Origin: Edaphobacter sp.
GTDB lineage: Bacteria > Acidobacteriota > Terriglobia > Terriglobales > Acidobacteriaceae
Length of the DNA: 64,000 bases
Reading direction: 5' to 3'
Assembly (NCBI GenBank): GCA_025462645.1
Contig: JAOAPB010000033.1
Span: forward strand, 62,001 to 126,000
A program made the position numbers and the translations under genes. Every line of letters begins with the position of its first letter. Position 1 is the first letter of the stretch. The notes below the pieces were generated by a model that was not told the origin of the DNA, ran no database searches, and saw only the letters and a list, made by a program, of their open reading frames with translations. Shown here piece by piece: positions 8,857-18,906 of this stretch.

Positions 8857-10895
8857 ATGAACCGGACGATTGGCCATCGGCTCCTCTGCGCCTCGCTCTT
8901 TGCCTCACTCTTCAGCCTTGCCGCACCACAAGCCCATGCGGACCAGTGGACAGCGCCTACACCCGAAGAGCTCTCCATGACCTCGGAGCCCAAGGTCCCC
9001 GGCGCTGCCGCCGTCTATCTCTATCGCGAGGAGACGACAGAAGACAAACTGCACATGTTCAGCGTCTATGTCCGTCTCAAGGTGCTCACCGAGAAGGGCA
9101 AGGAGTACGGCAACGTCGAGCTGGAATATGCCTCCGGGAGCGGTGGCGGCGGCTACACCGTCAACGACATCTCCGGCAGAACCATCCACCCCGATGGCAC
9201 CATCGTTCCATTCGCGGGCAAGCCGTACGAGAAGCTGATCGAGAAGACACAGAACAACAAATATATGGCCAAGGTCTTCAGCATGCCCGATGTCTCGGTC
9301 GGCAGCATTATCGAATACCGCTACAAGCTCCGCTACGACGATCAATACTTCATATCCCCGCGATGGTACATTCAATCCGACCTCTACACCCGCAAAGCGC
9401 ACTACATGTGGAAGCCCACCGAAAAGCAGCTGATAAGCAACGACGACAGGGGTCAACTCACCAACAGCATCGCCTGGTTTCCCATCCTTCCTGCCGGAAC
9501 CGAGCTGAAGAACACCCGCCTGCCCGGTACTGGAAACGAAGGCCAACTGGTCTTCGAGCTCGACGTACACGACGTCGAGCCTGCTCCCGACGAGGAGTAC
9601 ATGCCGCCTCTTCGCAGCCTCACCTATCGCGTTCTCTTCTACTACTCGGCCTATCGCACCGCCGGCGAATACTGGAAGAGTGAGGGCAAGCACTGGGCGA
9701 AGCTGAGCGACAAGTTCATCGGCTCCGGCAGCAAAGTTCACTCCGCCGTCCAACAAGTCACCACCCCGACGGACACCCAGGATCAGAAGCTCCGCAAGAT
9801 ATACGCCGCTGTGATGCAGCTCGAGAATACGGACTTCACCCGTGAGCACACCAGCTCCGAGGAGAAGGCACAGGGCCTCAAAGAGGTCCATACTGCCGAC
9901 GACATCTGGGAGCACAAGCGCGGCAGCGGCGACCAGTTGGCGGAGCTCTTCGTCTCAATGGCCCGTGCCGCCGGCATGAAAGCCTACTTAGCCCTTGTCC
10001 CCGACCGTAGCCGACATCTCTTCCTCTCCAGCTATCTCAGCTTTCAGCAGCTCGACGACTACATCGCCGTCGTCAACGTCGATGGCAAGGAGCGCTACTT
10101 CGATCCTGGGTCCCGCTACTGCGCCTACGGGCATCTTGCCTGGCGGCACACCGCGACCCAGGGCATCCGCCAGACTGAGGATGGTTCCACCATCTTCGAC
10201 TCTCCGGGCGAGCCATACACCGCCTCACGCTCCCAGAGGGTCGCGGACCTCAAGATGGATGAGCATGGACTGGTCTCGGGCGTCGTAAAAATGACCTTCA
10301 TAGGATCGCCTGCTCTTAGTTGGCGGCAGCGCTCACTCACCGGCGACGCCACCAGCCTGGAGCGGGAGCTACGCGTCAGCGTAGAAGATCTCCTTCCTCA
10401 GGGAATGGAGGTCAAGGTGACCTCCATCGACAAACTCGCGGACTATGAGTCGCCCCTGACCGTCAATTTTGCCGTCAAGGGAGCCATCGGCGCCTCTACA
10501 GGCAAACGCCTCCTCTTCACCGGAGACCTCTTCGAGACCAACTCCAAAGCCACCTTTCCCCACGAGAAGCGCGAGACACCTATCTCCTTTCACTATCCCT
10601 ACTACGATCAGGATGCTGTCCGCGTGAGCTTCCCTGCGAGCCTCGCTGTGGAATCTCACCCCACCAACATGCATCAGCAGTTTCAGGCCTTCGCCTTGTA
10701 CGACCTATCCACCGAGTCCACCCCAACCAGCATCACCGTTCGGCGCAACTACACCTTGGGGAGATCCTCTACATGCCCAAGGAGTACGCCGAGCTCCGCG
10801 CCTTCTACGGCAAGTTCGAGACCAAGGACCAGGAGAGCGTCGTCCTCACCGTTGCTCCCGCAACTCCCGCCAAATCGGCGACCTCAACGAACTGA
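8857..10895 (+). CDS. Second DUF3857 / degenerate transglutaminase-like protein, frameshifted near the C-terminus
   Basis: Paralogue of the upstream gene, with a signal peptide ending around PQAHADQ. The DUF3857 region is recognisable, but the transglutaminase core has lost its active site: the Cys position reads GSGDQLAELF, the His position reads LDDYIAVV, and only the Asp (YFDPGS) remains. The reading frame seen from 8857 runs on to 10959 with an unnatural Arg/Ser/Thr-rich tail overlapping the opposite gene. If one G were added to the G4 run at 10758-10761, the chain would continue GEILYMPKEYAELRAFYGKF and stop at 10895, as in DUF3857 relatives. I therefore place the true end at 10895. The cause is a one-base deletion or an assembly error. 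It probably acts non-enzymatically in the envelope together with its neighbour. Confidence 0.8.
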
Positions 10896-12515
10896 TGCAA
10901 CCGCCGTCTGCTCCGCACCCTGGGGCAGACGGCAGACCTTTACCGCCTCATTCGCATAGTCACAGGCGAACTCCGTGGCGGCGCTGCGTTCCAGCACCAC
11001 CCAGTCGACGCCGAGCGGCTTCAGCGCGGCGATTCTCTGCGCATCCGTCTCCGTGCTGAGCCCTGTCTGTGCGGTCTGCCCGGCGATCCAGGCATCGGTC
11101 AATGCAGGTGTGATGGAGGCCTCGCCACCGTCCTTCGAGTAGTCCGGCAGCGCGCTCCGCTCCGCGACTGCCCTGAAGCACTGCGCGTCCTCACCCGGCT
11201 TCGTGATGTAGTCCGCATCGAGCGCCAGCAGCGCATCCTTGGGAGTGTTCTGTCTTATCCAGAGAAACGCCCGCACCCAAGCATTCTTCGGTGTGCTCCA
11301 TCGCAACTCCGTCGGCAGCTCAATGTGTGCCGAGGCTGGGAACGTCTCCCTCTCTGCGAACAGCATCACTGCTGCCAGCGCGGCGAACGCCGTCACCCAA
11401 CGTATCGCGCGTCGCTGCAAGACTCGCTCTGCAAACGCTGCGCCCACAGCCAGGATCATCACGATGTATATCGTCTGAAAGACGCGTAATGGCTGCAGCC
11501 GTGCCACCAGGTGCGTCGTCACTCCGATCCGCGCAAACAGCGTCGCCACGATCATTGCCGCCGATCCAGCCACCACGGCCATTCTTGCCAGCGCAATCCG
11601 GGCGGAATCACCCTCTCTCCGTCGTGTCATAGCGACATAACTCAGGATTACAAGCGGAGCCACCAACCCAATCAACTCATACCAGTGCCATTGGCTGGGG
11701 AACCAGTATCGCCGTGTCAACGCCACACGCAGGTACGCTCCATCCTCCGGTAGCGCCAGGGTTTGGAGCGCAGTTGCCGTAGCCACTCCGACGACGCACA
11801 ATCCAACCACCGCACCCGCTCGCGAACTCCGGCTTGAAAACAGCATGCAACCAAGCGTCAGCACGCAACCGAGAGCGTAGGCCGCCATCAGAGGATGCAT
11901 CACCGCCGCGATTGCCAAAGCTCCGCAGCATAGGGCCAGCCCCCACCATCGCTTGCCGCTTACTCCTTCGCAGGGGAGCAGAAAGCCCAATGCGCCTACC
12001 AGGGCAAGGAGCGCGCAGGGCGTCGAGATGCTTCGCGCCGTCACGTAGGGGTCCATCAGCATCAGGGAAGTTCCGGCAATGGGCAGAGCCAGCCAGGCGG
12101 CCAGCAGGGCTACGGCTCCTATCCTGAGCTCGCGCCTCTCGTAGCATCGTTCCGCCAGCATCCACGCAGCAAACAGCGTCGCCCAGAAACTTGCGATATG
12201 CAGCAGCAGGAGCACCATCTCAACGCTAAGGCCCGAAGCGCGAACCAGCCCGGCAACCATCGGGGCAAAGAGGGAAAAGCGCAGGTGCTCCACGACGAAC
12301 TCGGTTCCGTGCGGATACATCGCCGGATCGAGAATGCGTTTGATCCCGGCCATGTAGAGGCCGCCATCCTCGGCATAAGGATGGTATCCGTGCACCGCCA
12401 GCGCCAGAACTGTCAGGACCGTCACTAGGCCGGCGGCGAATCTCCGCTCCGGCCCGCCCAGGCCGCGCTGTACCGCCGCTATAGATTTAGGGTGTGTTAC
12501 TAAGGTTGTGGTCAA
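10884..12515 (-). CDS. Polytopic inner-membrane protein of unknown function
   Basis: A 543-residue protein with about ten hydrophobic segments between residues 25 and 395, and a soluble C-terminal domain (about 400-543) containing WIRQNTPKDALLALDADYI and LGVDWVVLE. The topology resembles GT-C-type or related membrane proteins with a C-terminal extramembrane domain, but I see no conserved acidic first-loop motif that would prove a glycosyltransferase. Its stop overlaps the corrected end of the convergent DUF3857 gene by about 12 nt. The start ATG at 12515 lies 256 nt from the divergent gene at 12772, leaving room for two promoters. Confidence 0.8.
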   Translation of the reverse strand: MTTTLVTHPKSIAAVQRGLGGPERRFAAGLVTVLTVLALAVHGYHPYAEDGGLYMAGIKRILDPAMYPHGTEFVVEHLRFSLFAPMVAGLVRASGLSVEMVLLLLHIASFWATLFAAWMLAERCYERRELRIGAVALLAAWLALPIAGTSLMLMDPYVTARSISTPCALLALVGALGFLLPCEGVSGKRWWGLALCCGALAIAAVMHPLMAAYALGCVLTLGCMLFSSRSSRAGAVVGLCVVGVATATALQTLALPEDGAYLRVALTRRYWFPSQWHWYELIGLVAPLVILSYVAMTRRREGDSARIALARMAVVAGSAAMIVATLFARIGVTTHLVARLQPLRVFQTIYIVMILAVGAAFAERVLQRRAIRWVTAFAALAAVMLFAERETFPASAHIELPTELRWSTPKNAWVRAFLWIRQNTPKDALLALDADYITKPGEDAQCFRAVAERSALPDYSKDGGEASITPALTDAWIAGQTAQTGLSTETDAQRIAALKPLGVDWVVLERSAATEFACDYANEAVKVCRLPQGAEQTAVASVR

Positions 12516-12771
12516 ATTGCCTGTCGCTCCGCCCCCGCACTGCGACGGGACCTGGGTGTGTAATACAACGCCTGCCTATAGGTAGACTGCTTTCCGGTAA
12601 AAACAGTTTCCCGGTAACTTTCCTCAGCCGTTAGACACGATGTACAACAAGAAGTCGCGTCCTGGAGTTTGTGCCGCGCGACGATACAATGGAAGCAGTT
12701 ATGCATCTTTCAGCCTTTCGTATCGTCGCCGCCTTCCGGATAGCTCTCACCACCCCGAACGCGGTGCCTGC

Positions 12772-13776
12772 ATGACTTCAACCCGCAGCCGCAATCTCCT
12801 CAAGACCCTCCCCGGCTTGCTCATCAGTGCCTTCTTCCTCTGGTACACCTTCAAGGGCATCTCCTTCGCGCAGATACGTGCCCTTCGTTTTGCGCACCCG
12901 TCCTGGATATTCGGCGTCCTCGGCTTCACGTTAGCCAGCTATACCCTGCGCTGCGTTCGCTGGACCCGCATGATGCGTCCCACGGGAGCGAGTTTTCCCG
13001 TCTGCGCCCGCGTTCTGATGACCTCGCTGGCGGCCAACAACATCCTCCCCCTGCGCATCGGCGACATCATGCGCGTCTTCACCTATGCGGGAGACCTCGG
13101 AGCCTCCCCCTCCGCGATCCTCAGCACGGTCATCCTCGAAAAGCTCCTCGACATCTTCACCCTTGTCCTCCTCTTCGTCGTCTTCATGGGATCGGGAGTC
13201 GCTCCTCACTATCGTCTGGTTGCGGAGTTGACGCTCGCCATCTCTGCGATTGGGCTTCTCGTCATCCTTCTCGGCGCCCGCATCCTCGAAGCCCCCATCC
13301 GCAGGCTCTTCGCCCGGCTCCCGCAGAACCACAAGCTCGCTAAGATCGAACACTGGTTTGTACTTGCGCTGGACTGCATCCGCCAGATCGGTATCTCCGG
13401 CTCGCTCCTGCTTCTCTTGCAGTCTGCCGTCATCTGGGCATGCGAGGGCATGATCTTCGTCTCAGCGGCTCATCTCATCGGCCTCGTCACCGACCGCATC
13501 GGCCCCTGGCAGGCAGTCTCCGCCGCCAACCTCTCCTACCTCATTCCCAGCTCCCCCGGGGCCATCGGCACCTTCGAGCTTGCCGTCCGTACCTCGCTCC
13601 TCAGCCACGGAGCTGTCGCCTCGCAAGCAGCCATCTACGGCCTCGCCCTTCACGCCTGGCTCCTCATCTCCGTTACCGGAGCAGGCGGTCTCATCTTTCT
13701 CATTCACCGCTTCCGCATTCACAACACCAGACCGCTACTCAAGGAGATCGAAACCCTCCCCGCCGAGCTTCCTTAG
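12772..13776 (+). CDS. Lysylphosphatidylglycerol synthase TM-region / UPF0104 flippase-like membrane protein
   Basis: A 334-residue integral membrane protein with a run of hydrophobic segments and the family landmarks LRCVRWTRMM, NNILPLRIGDIMRV, and PSSPGAIGTFELAV near the C-terminus. These match the UPF0104 / MprF N-terminal (AglD) family, proposed to move lipids or lipid-linked molecules across the membrane. No C-terminal aminoacyltransferase domain is present, so it is not a full MprF. I prefer ATG 12772 to the in-frame ATG 12640, because the intervening 44 residues are Arg/Ser-rich and unlike the family. argS follows in the same direction after 77 nt. Confidence 0.85.
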   Translation: MTSTRSRNLLKTLPGLLISAFFLWYTFKGISFAQIRALRFAHPSWIFGVLGFTLASYTLRCVRWTRMMRPTGASFPVCARVLMTSLAANNILPLRIGDIMRVFTYAGDLGASPSAILSTVILEKLLDIFTLVLLFVVFMGSGVAPHYRLVAELTLAISAIGLLVILLGARILEAPIRRLFARLPQNHKLAKIEHWFVLALDCIRQIGISGSLLLLLQSAVIWACEGMIFVSAAHLIGLVTDRIGPWQAVSAANLSYLIPSSPGAIGTFELAVRTSLLSHGAVASQAAIYGLALHAWLLISVTGAGGLIFLIHRFRIHNTRPLLKEIETLPAELP

Positions 13777-13853
13777 CCTCTCGCTCAGACCCGCCTCGCG
13801 TAAACTAACTCAACTAAGCCCTACAACACTTCCTCCAGCGGTGAACCCGAAGC

Positions 13854-15863
13854 ATGTATCGCACAATTCAGCAGTCCCTGTTGGCCCGCATTCAGGCCAT
13901 CCTCCTCGCCAAATACGATGTCACCCTTGCGCAGTTGGCCGTCGAGCAGCCGCCCAGCATCGCCCTCGGCGAACTCGCCCTGCCCGTCGCCTTCGAGTTG
14001 GCCAAGCGCCTCCGCAAAGCCCCCCGCGCCATCGCGACTGAGCTGGCCGCTGAACTCACCGCCGCTCTCCCCGATCTGGAGGGGATTGCCAGCGTGGAAG
14101 TAGCCGGCGCAGGCTATCTCAATATCCGTCTGGACCGCGCCGCCGCCGTCCGCCGCATCGCCGCCGACCAGCACGCCGACATCGGCGGCCCCGGCTTCCG
14201 CCTCGTCGAGCACACCAGCATCAACCCCAACAAGGCCGCTCACATCGGCCATCTCCGCAACGCCATCCTCGGCGACACCTTCCAACGCCTCCTCCGCCCC
14301 GATGCCTACAAGAGCGGCTACGAGGTCGGCGTCCAGAACTACATCGACAACACCGGAGTCCAGGTAGCCGACGTCGTCGTCGGCCTAGCCCACCTCGAAG
14401 GCAAGAACCTTGCAAGCACCCGAGAACTCCTCGCCGATCTCGCTGCGACGAACCAGCGCATCGACTTCTACTGCTGGGATCTCTACGCCCGCGTCTCCCA
14501 GTGGTACACCGCCGACCCCACTCAGGCAGCCGCGCGGAAACAGATCCGCCTGGACACCCTCCACGCGCTCGAGACCGGAGGCAACGAAACCGCCGCCATC
14601 GCCGATCTCATCTCCACCGCCGTCCTCCGCCGCCATCTCGAGACGATGGAGCGCCTCAGCATCGAGTACGACTTCCTTCCCCGCGAGAGTGAGATCCTCT
14701 CCCTGCACTTCTGGGACGCAGCGCGCACCCTGATGATGGAAAAGGGCGTCCTCTATCTCGAGACCTCCGGCAAGAACAAGGGCTGCTACGTCATGCGCCG
14801 CGCCGGAGCCGAGGCTCAGGAAGAGGGAAGCGACATCCCCGACGAGGACGCAAAGGTCATCGTTCGCTCCAACGGCACCGTCACCTACGTCGGCAAGGAC
14901 ATCGCCTATCACCTCTGGAAGTTCGGCCTCCTTCCGGGAAAAGACTTCGGCTACGCGAAGTTCCACGAGTACCCCACGCACACCTGCTGGATCTCCACCG
15001 TCGACGGCGAGACCCCGCACCCCATCTTCGGCAAGGCCGACGCCATCTACAACGTCATCGACTCTCGCCAGAACGACCCACAGACCCAGGTCGTACAGGC
15101 CCTGCGCGGCATGGGCTTCACCGAGGCCGCCGACCGTTACACCCACTTCAGCTACGAGATGGTCGCCCTCACCCCACGCTGCGCCATCGAGCTCGGCTAC
15201 ACCATTAGCGAAGAGGACAGCAAGAAGGCATACATCGAGGTCAGCGGGCGCAAGGGCTTCGGCGTCAAGGCTGACGACCTGCTCGATCGGCTCATCGCCG
15301 CCGCCAAAGCCGAGGTAGATACCCGTCATCCCGACCTCGAAGAGGCCGAGCGCCTCACTATCGCTACCCAGATCGGCGTCGGCGCGCTCCGCTACTTCAT
15401 GCTCCGCTTCACCCGCAACACCGTCATCGCCTTCGACTTCAAGGACGCGCTCAGTTTCGAGGGCGAGACCGGCCCCTACGTGCAATACGCCATCGTCCGC
15501 GCCGCGAACATCTTCCGTAAGGCCGGCACGACTGCGGAGGCCTCGACAGCCGCTATCGCAGCTCTCGACCTCGGCAACATCTTCGACAGCGAAGAGGGAA
15601 GCAGCTTATGGGAGACATGGCTTCTCACCTCGAAGCTCACGCTGATGATCGACCAGTGCATCGCTACCGCGGAGCCTGCCTACCTGGCCAAGTACGCCTT
15701 CCAGCTCGCCCAGCAGTTCAACAACTTCTACCATCGGCACCATGTCCTCCACGAGATCGATCCTACCCGCAAGGCGCTCCTGCTCGCTACGGCCGCCGTA
15801 GCTCAGCGCGAGATGACCCGCGCCCTCGGCTACCTCGGCATCGAGGCTCCGGAGAGGATGTAA
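13854..15863 (+). CDS. argS: Arginyl-tRNA synthetase
   Basis: Class I aminoacyl-tRNA synthetase that charges tRNA-Arg in the cytoplasm. An N-terminal additional domain (residues 1 to about 90) is followed by the catalytic Rossmann fold with HIGH at residues 130-133 (in AAHIGHLRNAILGDT). The class-specific region near YIEVSGRKGFGVKADDL stands in the KMSKS loop position, as in the ArgRS subgroup with a relaxed signature. The C-terminal alpha-helical anticodon-binding (DALR) domain includes QQFNNFYHRHHVL. The length of 669 is somewhat above the commonest size (about 550-590) and typical of this subgroup. Confidence 0.95.
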   Translation: MYRTIQQSLLARIQAILLAKYDVTLAQLAVEQPPSIALGELALPVAFELAKRLRKAPRAIATELAAELTAALPDLEGIASVEVAGAGYLNIRLDRAAAVRRIAADQHADIGGPGFRLVEHTSINPNKAAHIGHLRNAILGDTFQRLLRPDAYKSGYEVGVQNYIDNTGVQVADVVVGLAHLEGKNLASTRELLADLAATNQRIDFYCWDLYARVSQWYTADPTQAAARKQIRLDTLHALETGGNETAAIADLISTAVLRRHLETMERLSIEYDFLPRESEILSLHFWDAARTLMMEKGVLYLETSGKNKGCYVMRRAGAEAQEEGSDIPDEDAKVIVRSNGTVTYVGKDIAYHLWKFGLLPGKDFGYAKFHEYPTHTCWISTVDGETPHPIFGKADAIYNVIDSRQNDPQTQVVQALRGMGFTEAADRYTHFSYEMVALTPRCAIELGYTISEEDSKKAYIEVSGRKGFGVKADDLLDRLIAAAKAEVDTRHPDLEEAERLTIATQIGVGALRYFMLRFTRNTVIAFDFKDALSFEGETGPYVQYAIVRAANIFRKAGTTAEASTAAIAALDLGNIFDSEEGSSLWETWLLTSKLTLMIDQCIATAEPAYLAKYAFQLAQQFNNFYHRHHVLHEIDPTRKALLLATAAVAQREMTRALGYLGIEAPERM

Positions 15864-16018
15864 CCCGCGTATTTCGGCGCCTCTACACGTTGGTCCAGGG
15901 ATAATTCTCTGTCTGTAAACTATCGGTTCTATCCGCTTTCCACAGGGCAACAAAAGGCCGGAGCCACGAATCTCACGTAGCTAACTTCGGATCCTGTATC
16001 CGTCGTGGAGGAGTGAAT

Positions 16019-16615
16019 ATGGCCATTTTCAACAACGAGTTTCAAGACAAGCTAAAGGGAAAGCGAGTAGCCATTTTGGCCACTGAGGGTGTCGAAGAGG
16101 TAGAGCTGACGAAGCCGAAGAAAGCCCTCGAGGACGCCGGAGCAAAGGTGGATATTATCGCTCCTGCATCGGGCATCAAGTCCCAGCACATCAAGGCGTG
16201 GGACGTGACCGATTGGGGTAGCACAATAAAAGTTGACGTCGAACTATCCTCCGCATCTAGCGCTAAATATGATGCTTTGCATCTTCCCGGTGGAGTTATA
16301 AACCCAGACCGCCTAAGAATCGATCCAGAGGCCGTGGAGTTCGTAAAGAGCTTCATCAAAGAAGGCAAGCCGGTAGCTTCTATCTGTCATGGCCCGTGGA
16401 CTCTCATCGAGGCTGATGCAGTCCGTGGAAGGACGATAACCTCCTGGCCATCACTTAAAACCGATCTTCGCAACGCGGGAGCGCAGTGGGTCGATCGCGA
16501 GGTTGTGGAGGATAAGAACCTCGTCACCAGTCGCAAACCCGATGACATCCCAGCCTTCAACAAAGCAATGATCGAACTCTTCAGCCACTCGGTTGCACAC
16601 CACGCGGCGGCCTGA
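16019..16615 (+). CDS. DJ-1/PfpI family protein (YhbO/PfpI-type glyoxalase or deglycase)
   Basis: Cytoplasmic 198-residue protein of the DJ-1/ThiJ/PfpI superfamily. The nucleophile elbow is ICHGPW with Cys about residue 123 followed by His, and the catalytic Glu is in the early ATEGVEEVE motif. Family members are reported as stress-induced glyoxalase/deglycase or weak protease proteins, and the substrate cannot be read from sequence. GGAGGAG at 16007-16013 sets the start at ATG 16019; the in-frame GTG at 16013 overlaps that site and is unlikely to be used. It sits alone and is followed by a strong hairpin terminator shared with the convergent pepA. Confidence 0.9.
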   Translation: MAIFNNEFQDKLKGKRVAILATEGVEEVELTKPKKALEDAGAKVDIIAPASGIKSQHIKAWDVTDWGSTIKVDVELSSASSAKYDALHLPGGVINPDRLRIDPEAVEFVKSFIKEGKPVASICHGPWTLIEADAVRGRTITSWPSLKTDLRNAGAQWVDREVVEDKNLVTSRKPDDIPAFNKAMIELFSHSVAHHAAA

Positions 16616-16633
16616 GTTGTACGTAAATCCAAT

Positions 16634-16666
16634 AAGAAGAGGCTCCCGTGCGGGGAGCCTCTTCTT
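16634..16666. terminator. Bidirectional hairpin terminator between PfpI-type gene and pepA
   Basis: A perfect 14-bp inverted repeat with a 5-nt loop (arms 16634-16647 and 16653-16666) lies between two convergent genes. One arm begins AAGAAGAGGCTCCC. There is no long T-run, but the position and stability support a terminator for both strands. Confidence 0.75.
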
Positions 16667-16683
16667 TGCTCTTCGATAAAGGT

Positions 16684-18240
16684 TTAGCTGTCGTAGCTCC
16701 TCACCCACTCCACGATCGACCGCACCGCCACTCCCGTAGGCCCATAGGCAAGCCACGGCTTGTTCTCATCGTTCCATGCGCATCCGGCGATATCCAGATG
16801 TATCCATGGCGTGTCGCCCGCGAACTCCTTCAGGAACATCGCTGCCGAGATCGCCCCACCCCAGCGGGTCTTCCCTGTGTTCATGATGTCGGCGATCTGG
16901 CTCTTGATCTGGTCCTTGTAGTCGTCGGTGCAGGGCAGCCGCCAGAACCTCTCGCCTGAAGACTTGATCGCCTGCTGGAACTTGTCCCAGGTCGCCTCGT
17001 CGTTCGAGAACAATCCAACGTTCAATATGCCCAACGCCACCACACAAGCTCCAGTCAACGTCGCCGCATCGATTAAATGCGTACAGCCCAGCGTCTTCGC
17101 ATAGTGCAGCCCATCGGCCAGGACCAGCCGCCCCTCGGCATCCGTATTGATGATCTCGATTGTCTTGCCCGACATCGCCGTCACCACATCGCCCGGCTTG
17201 AATGCCTTGCCATCCGGCATGTTCTCCGCCGAGCACACGACTCCGATGACCTTCACCTTCGGCTTCAACTCCGCGATCGCCCGCATTGCCCCGATCATTG
17301 CACCCGCGCCCGCCATGTCGTACTTCATCTTCTCCATCCCATCGGCCGACTTGATCGAGATTCCACCGGTATCGAAGGTGATGCCCTTACCCACCAGTCC
17401 CAGCACAGGAGCATCCGCAGCTAATGCCTGCCCCTTCGCAAGCTTGGGCTCATACGTCATCACGATCAGCGCCGGTGGCTCGCCCGAGCCCTGTGCCACC
17501 GCCGAGAATGCTCCCATCTTCAGCTCCTGCAGCTTCGCGGTCGAATAGACCTCGCACTTCAACCCCATCTCCGAGCACATGGCCGCCGCACGTTCGCCCA
17601 GAACCGTCGGCGTCAGCACATTGCCCGGCTCGTTCACCAGCGAACGGGTGAAGTTTTGCGCTGCGGCAACGATCAGCCCCTCGTCGAACCCCGTGTGGAT
17701 CTCCGCCATAGTCGACTTCTCCGACTCCTTGGCAATCACGGTTAGTGTCTGTAGTGATCGGTCCTTGCGGTCGCTCCGATAGGTGTCGTAGTCGAGATTC
17801 GCCAACTCCGCACCCTCGACCAGCGCCCGGGCCGTCAAGGTGCATGGCAACTCCTCAAGATGCTCATCGGAGAGCGCATGGTCTTCGGGAAATGCAATTG
17901 CCATATCTCGCACCTCACGAGGTTTGGCCGCTCGCACTGCCGTCCCCGCACCCTTGCGTACCTCATCCGCGCAGAGTCCGCTGGCCTTGCCCAGACCCAC
18001 GATCAAAAGCCGCTCCGCCTTCAGCCCGTTCGGAGCATGGAGCAGCAGTGACTCGCCTACCGTAGCCTTGAACTCACCCGACTCCAGCACCTTCGCCGCT
18101 GCATCTGTCACCGCGTCCGAGGTCGTCAACAACGCCAGCAAGGGTTCCGCATCTTTCCCCGTGGCGATATCCACTGCAAATACAGCAAGCATCGGCGTGG
18201 CAAACACAGCCGCATCCTGAAAGAGAAGCTTAGTATCCAT
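16684..18240 (-). CDS. pepA: Leucyl aminopeptidase (M17)
   Basis: Cytosolic dinuclear-metal aminopeptidase that removes N-terminal residues from peptides. The C-terminal catalytic domain contains the family signature NTDAEGRLVLADGL with metal-binding Asp and Glu, and upstream VGKGITFDTGGISIK with the catalytic Lys and an Asp metal ligand. The N-terminal M17 macro-like domain covers about residues 1-165. The length of 518 is usual. Some PepA proteins also bind DNA, but nothing here tests that. smpB lies upstream on the same strand, 126 nt away. Confidence 0.94.
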   Translation of the reverse strand: MDTKLLFQDAAVFATPMLAVFAVDIATGKDAEPLLALLTTSDAVTDAAAKVLESGEFKATVGESLLLHAPNGLKAERLLIVGLGKASGLCADEVRKGAGTAVRAAKPREVRDMAIAFPEDHALSDEHLEELPCTLTARALVEGAELANLDYDTYRSDRKDRSLQTLTVIAKESEKSTMAEIHTGFDEGLIVAAAQNFTRSLVNEPGNVLTPTVLGERAAAMCSEMGLKCEVYSTAKLQELKMGAFSAVAQGSGEPPALIVMTYEPKLAKGQALAADAPVLGLVGKGITFDTGGISIKSADGMEKMKYDMAGAGAMIGAMRAIAELKPKVKVIGVVCSAENMPDGKAFKPGDVVTAMSGKTIEIINTDAEGRLVLADGLHYAKTLGCTHLIDAATLTGACVVALGILNVGLFSNDEATWDKFQQAIKSSGERFWRLPCTDDYKDQIKSQIADIMNTGKTRWGGAISAAMFLKEFAGDTPWIHLDIAGCAWNDENKPWLAYGPTGVAVRSIVEWVRSYDS

Positions 18241-18366
18241 AGGCTTCTATCGTAGCGCGACTCTGCCTGTCGCCCTCATCAAAAAACCACAACTTGAACA
18301 AAGTATTCAGCACTGGCCTTTTCTCATAGGCGCCCTCTGTGAAATAGAGATTGATTATGGTGCTCT

Positions 18367-18906
18367 CTAGCGCCGCTGACTCCGAGCCACCGCCGCCTTG
18401 GCTTCCTTGTCTGCTTCGCGTTTGCGTTCCGTCTCGCGCTTGTCCCAGTCCTGCTTGCCTTTGGCCAGCGCCAGCTCGCACTTCACTCGTCCATTGCGGA
18501 AGTAGAGTCGAGTCGGGATCAGCGTAAAACCCTTCTGCCTGGTCATATTCTCGAGCCTCCGCACCTCGGTCTTGTGCAGCAGAAGCTTCCGTGTGCGCAG
18601 AGAGTCATGGTTCATCGCATTGCCATGAGAGAACGGTCCGATATGGGCATTCAGCAGAAAGCACTCTCCATCCTTGAGTAACCCATAGGCATCCTTCAAG
18701 TTGGCCTTGCCTTCGCGAATTGACTTGACCTCAGTCCCTCGCAGGGCAACGCCCGCCTCGAACTTGTCGGTGAGGAAGTAGTTGAAGCTCGCCGATCGAT
18801 TGAACGCCGCATCCCGCAGCCCCGACGCCACCGGATCCCGGTCCTTCTCCTTCACAACAGCCTTGGGCTGATGGGAGACTGTCGGATTGGAGAGCGAACG
18901 AGGCAT
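18367..18906 (-). CDS. smpB: SsrA-binding protein
   Basis: RNA-binding partner of tmRNA in ribosome rescue. The core beta-barrel region contains FEAGVALRGTEVKSIREGKA, then NAHIGPFSHGN and KLLLHKTEV, all SmpB landmarks. The basic C-terminal tail (KGKQDWDKRETERKREADK) enters the empty mRNA channel. The N-terminal extension of about 30 residues is longer than in many species. No ssrA gene was noticed in this window. Confidence 0.95.
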   Translation of the reverse strand: MPRSLSNPTVSHQPKAVVKEKDRDPVASGLRDAAFNRSASFNYFLTDKFEAGVALRGTEVKSIREGKANLKDAYGLLKDGECFLLNAHIGPFSHGNAMNHDSLRTRKLLLHKTEVRRLENMTRQKGFTLIPTRLYFRNGRVKCELALAKGKQDWDKRETERKREADKEAKAAVARSQRR

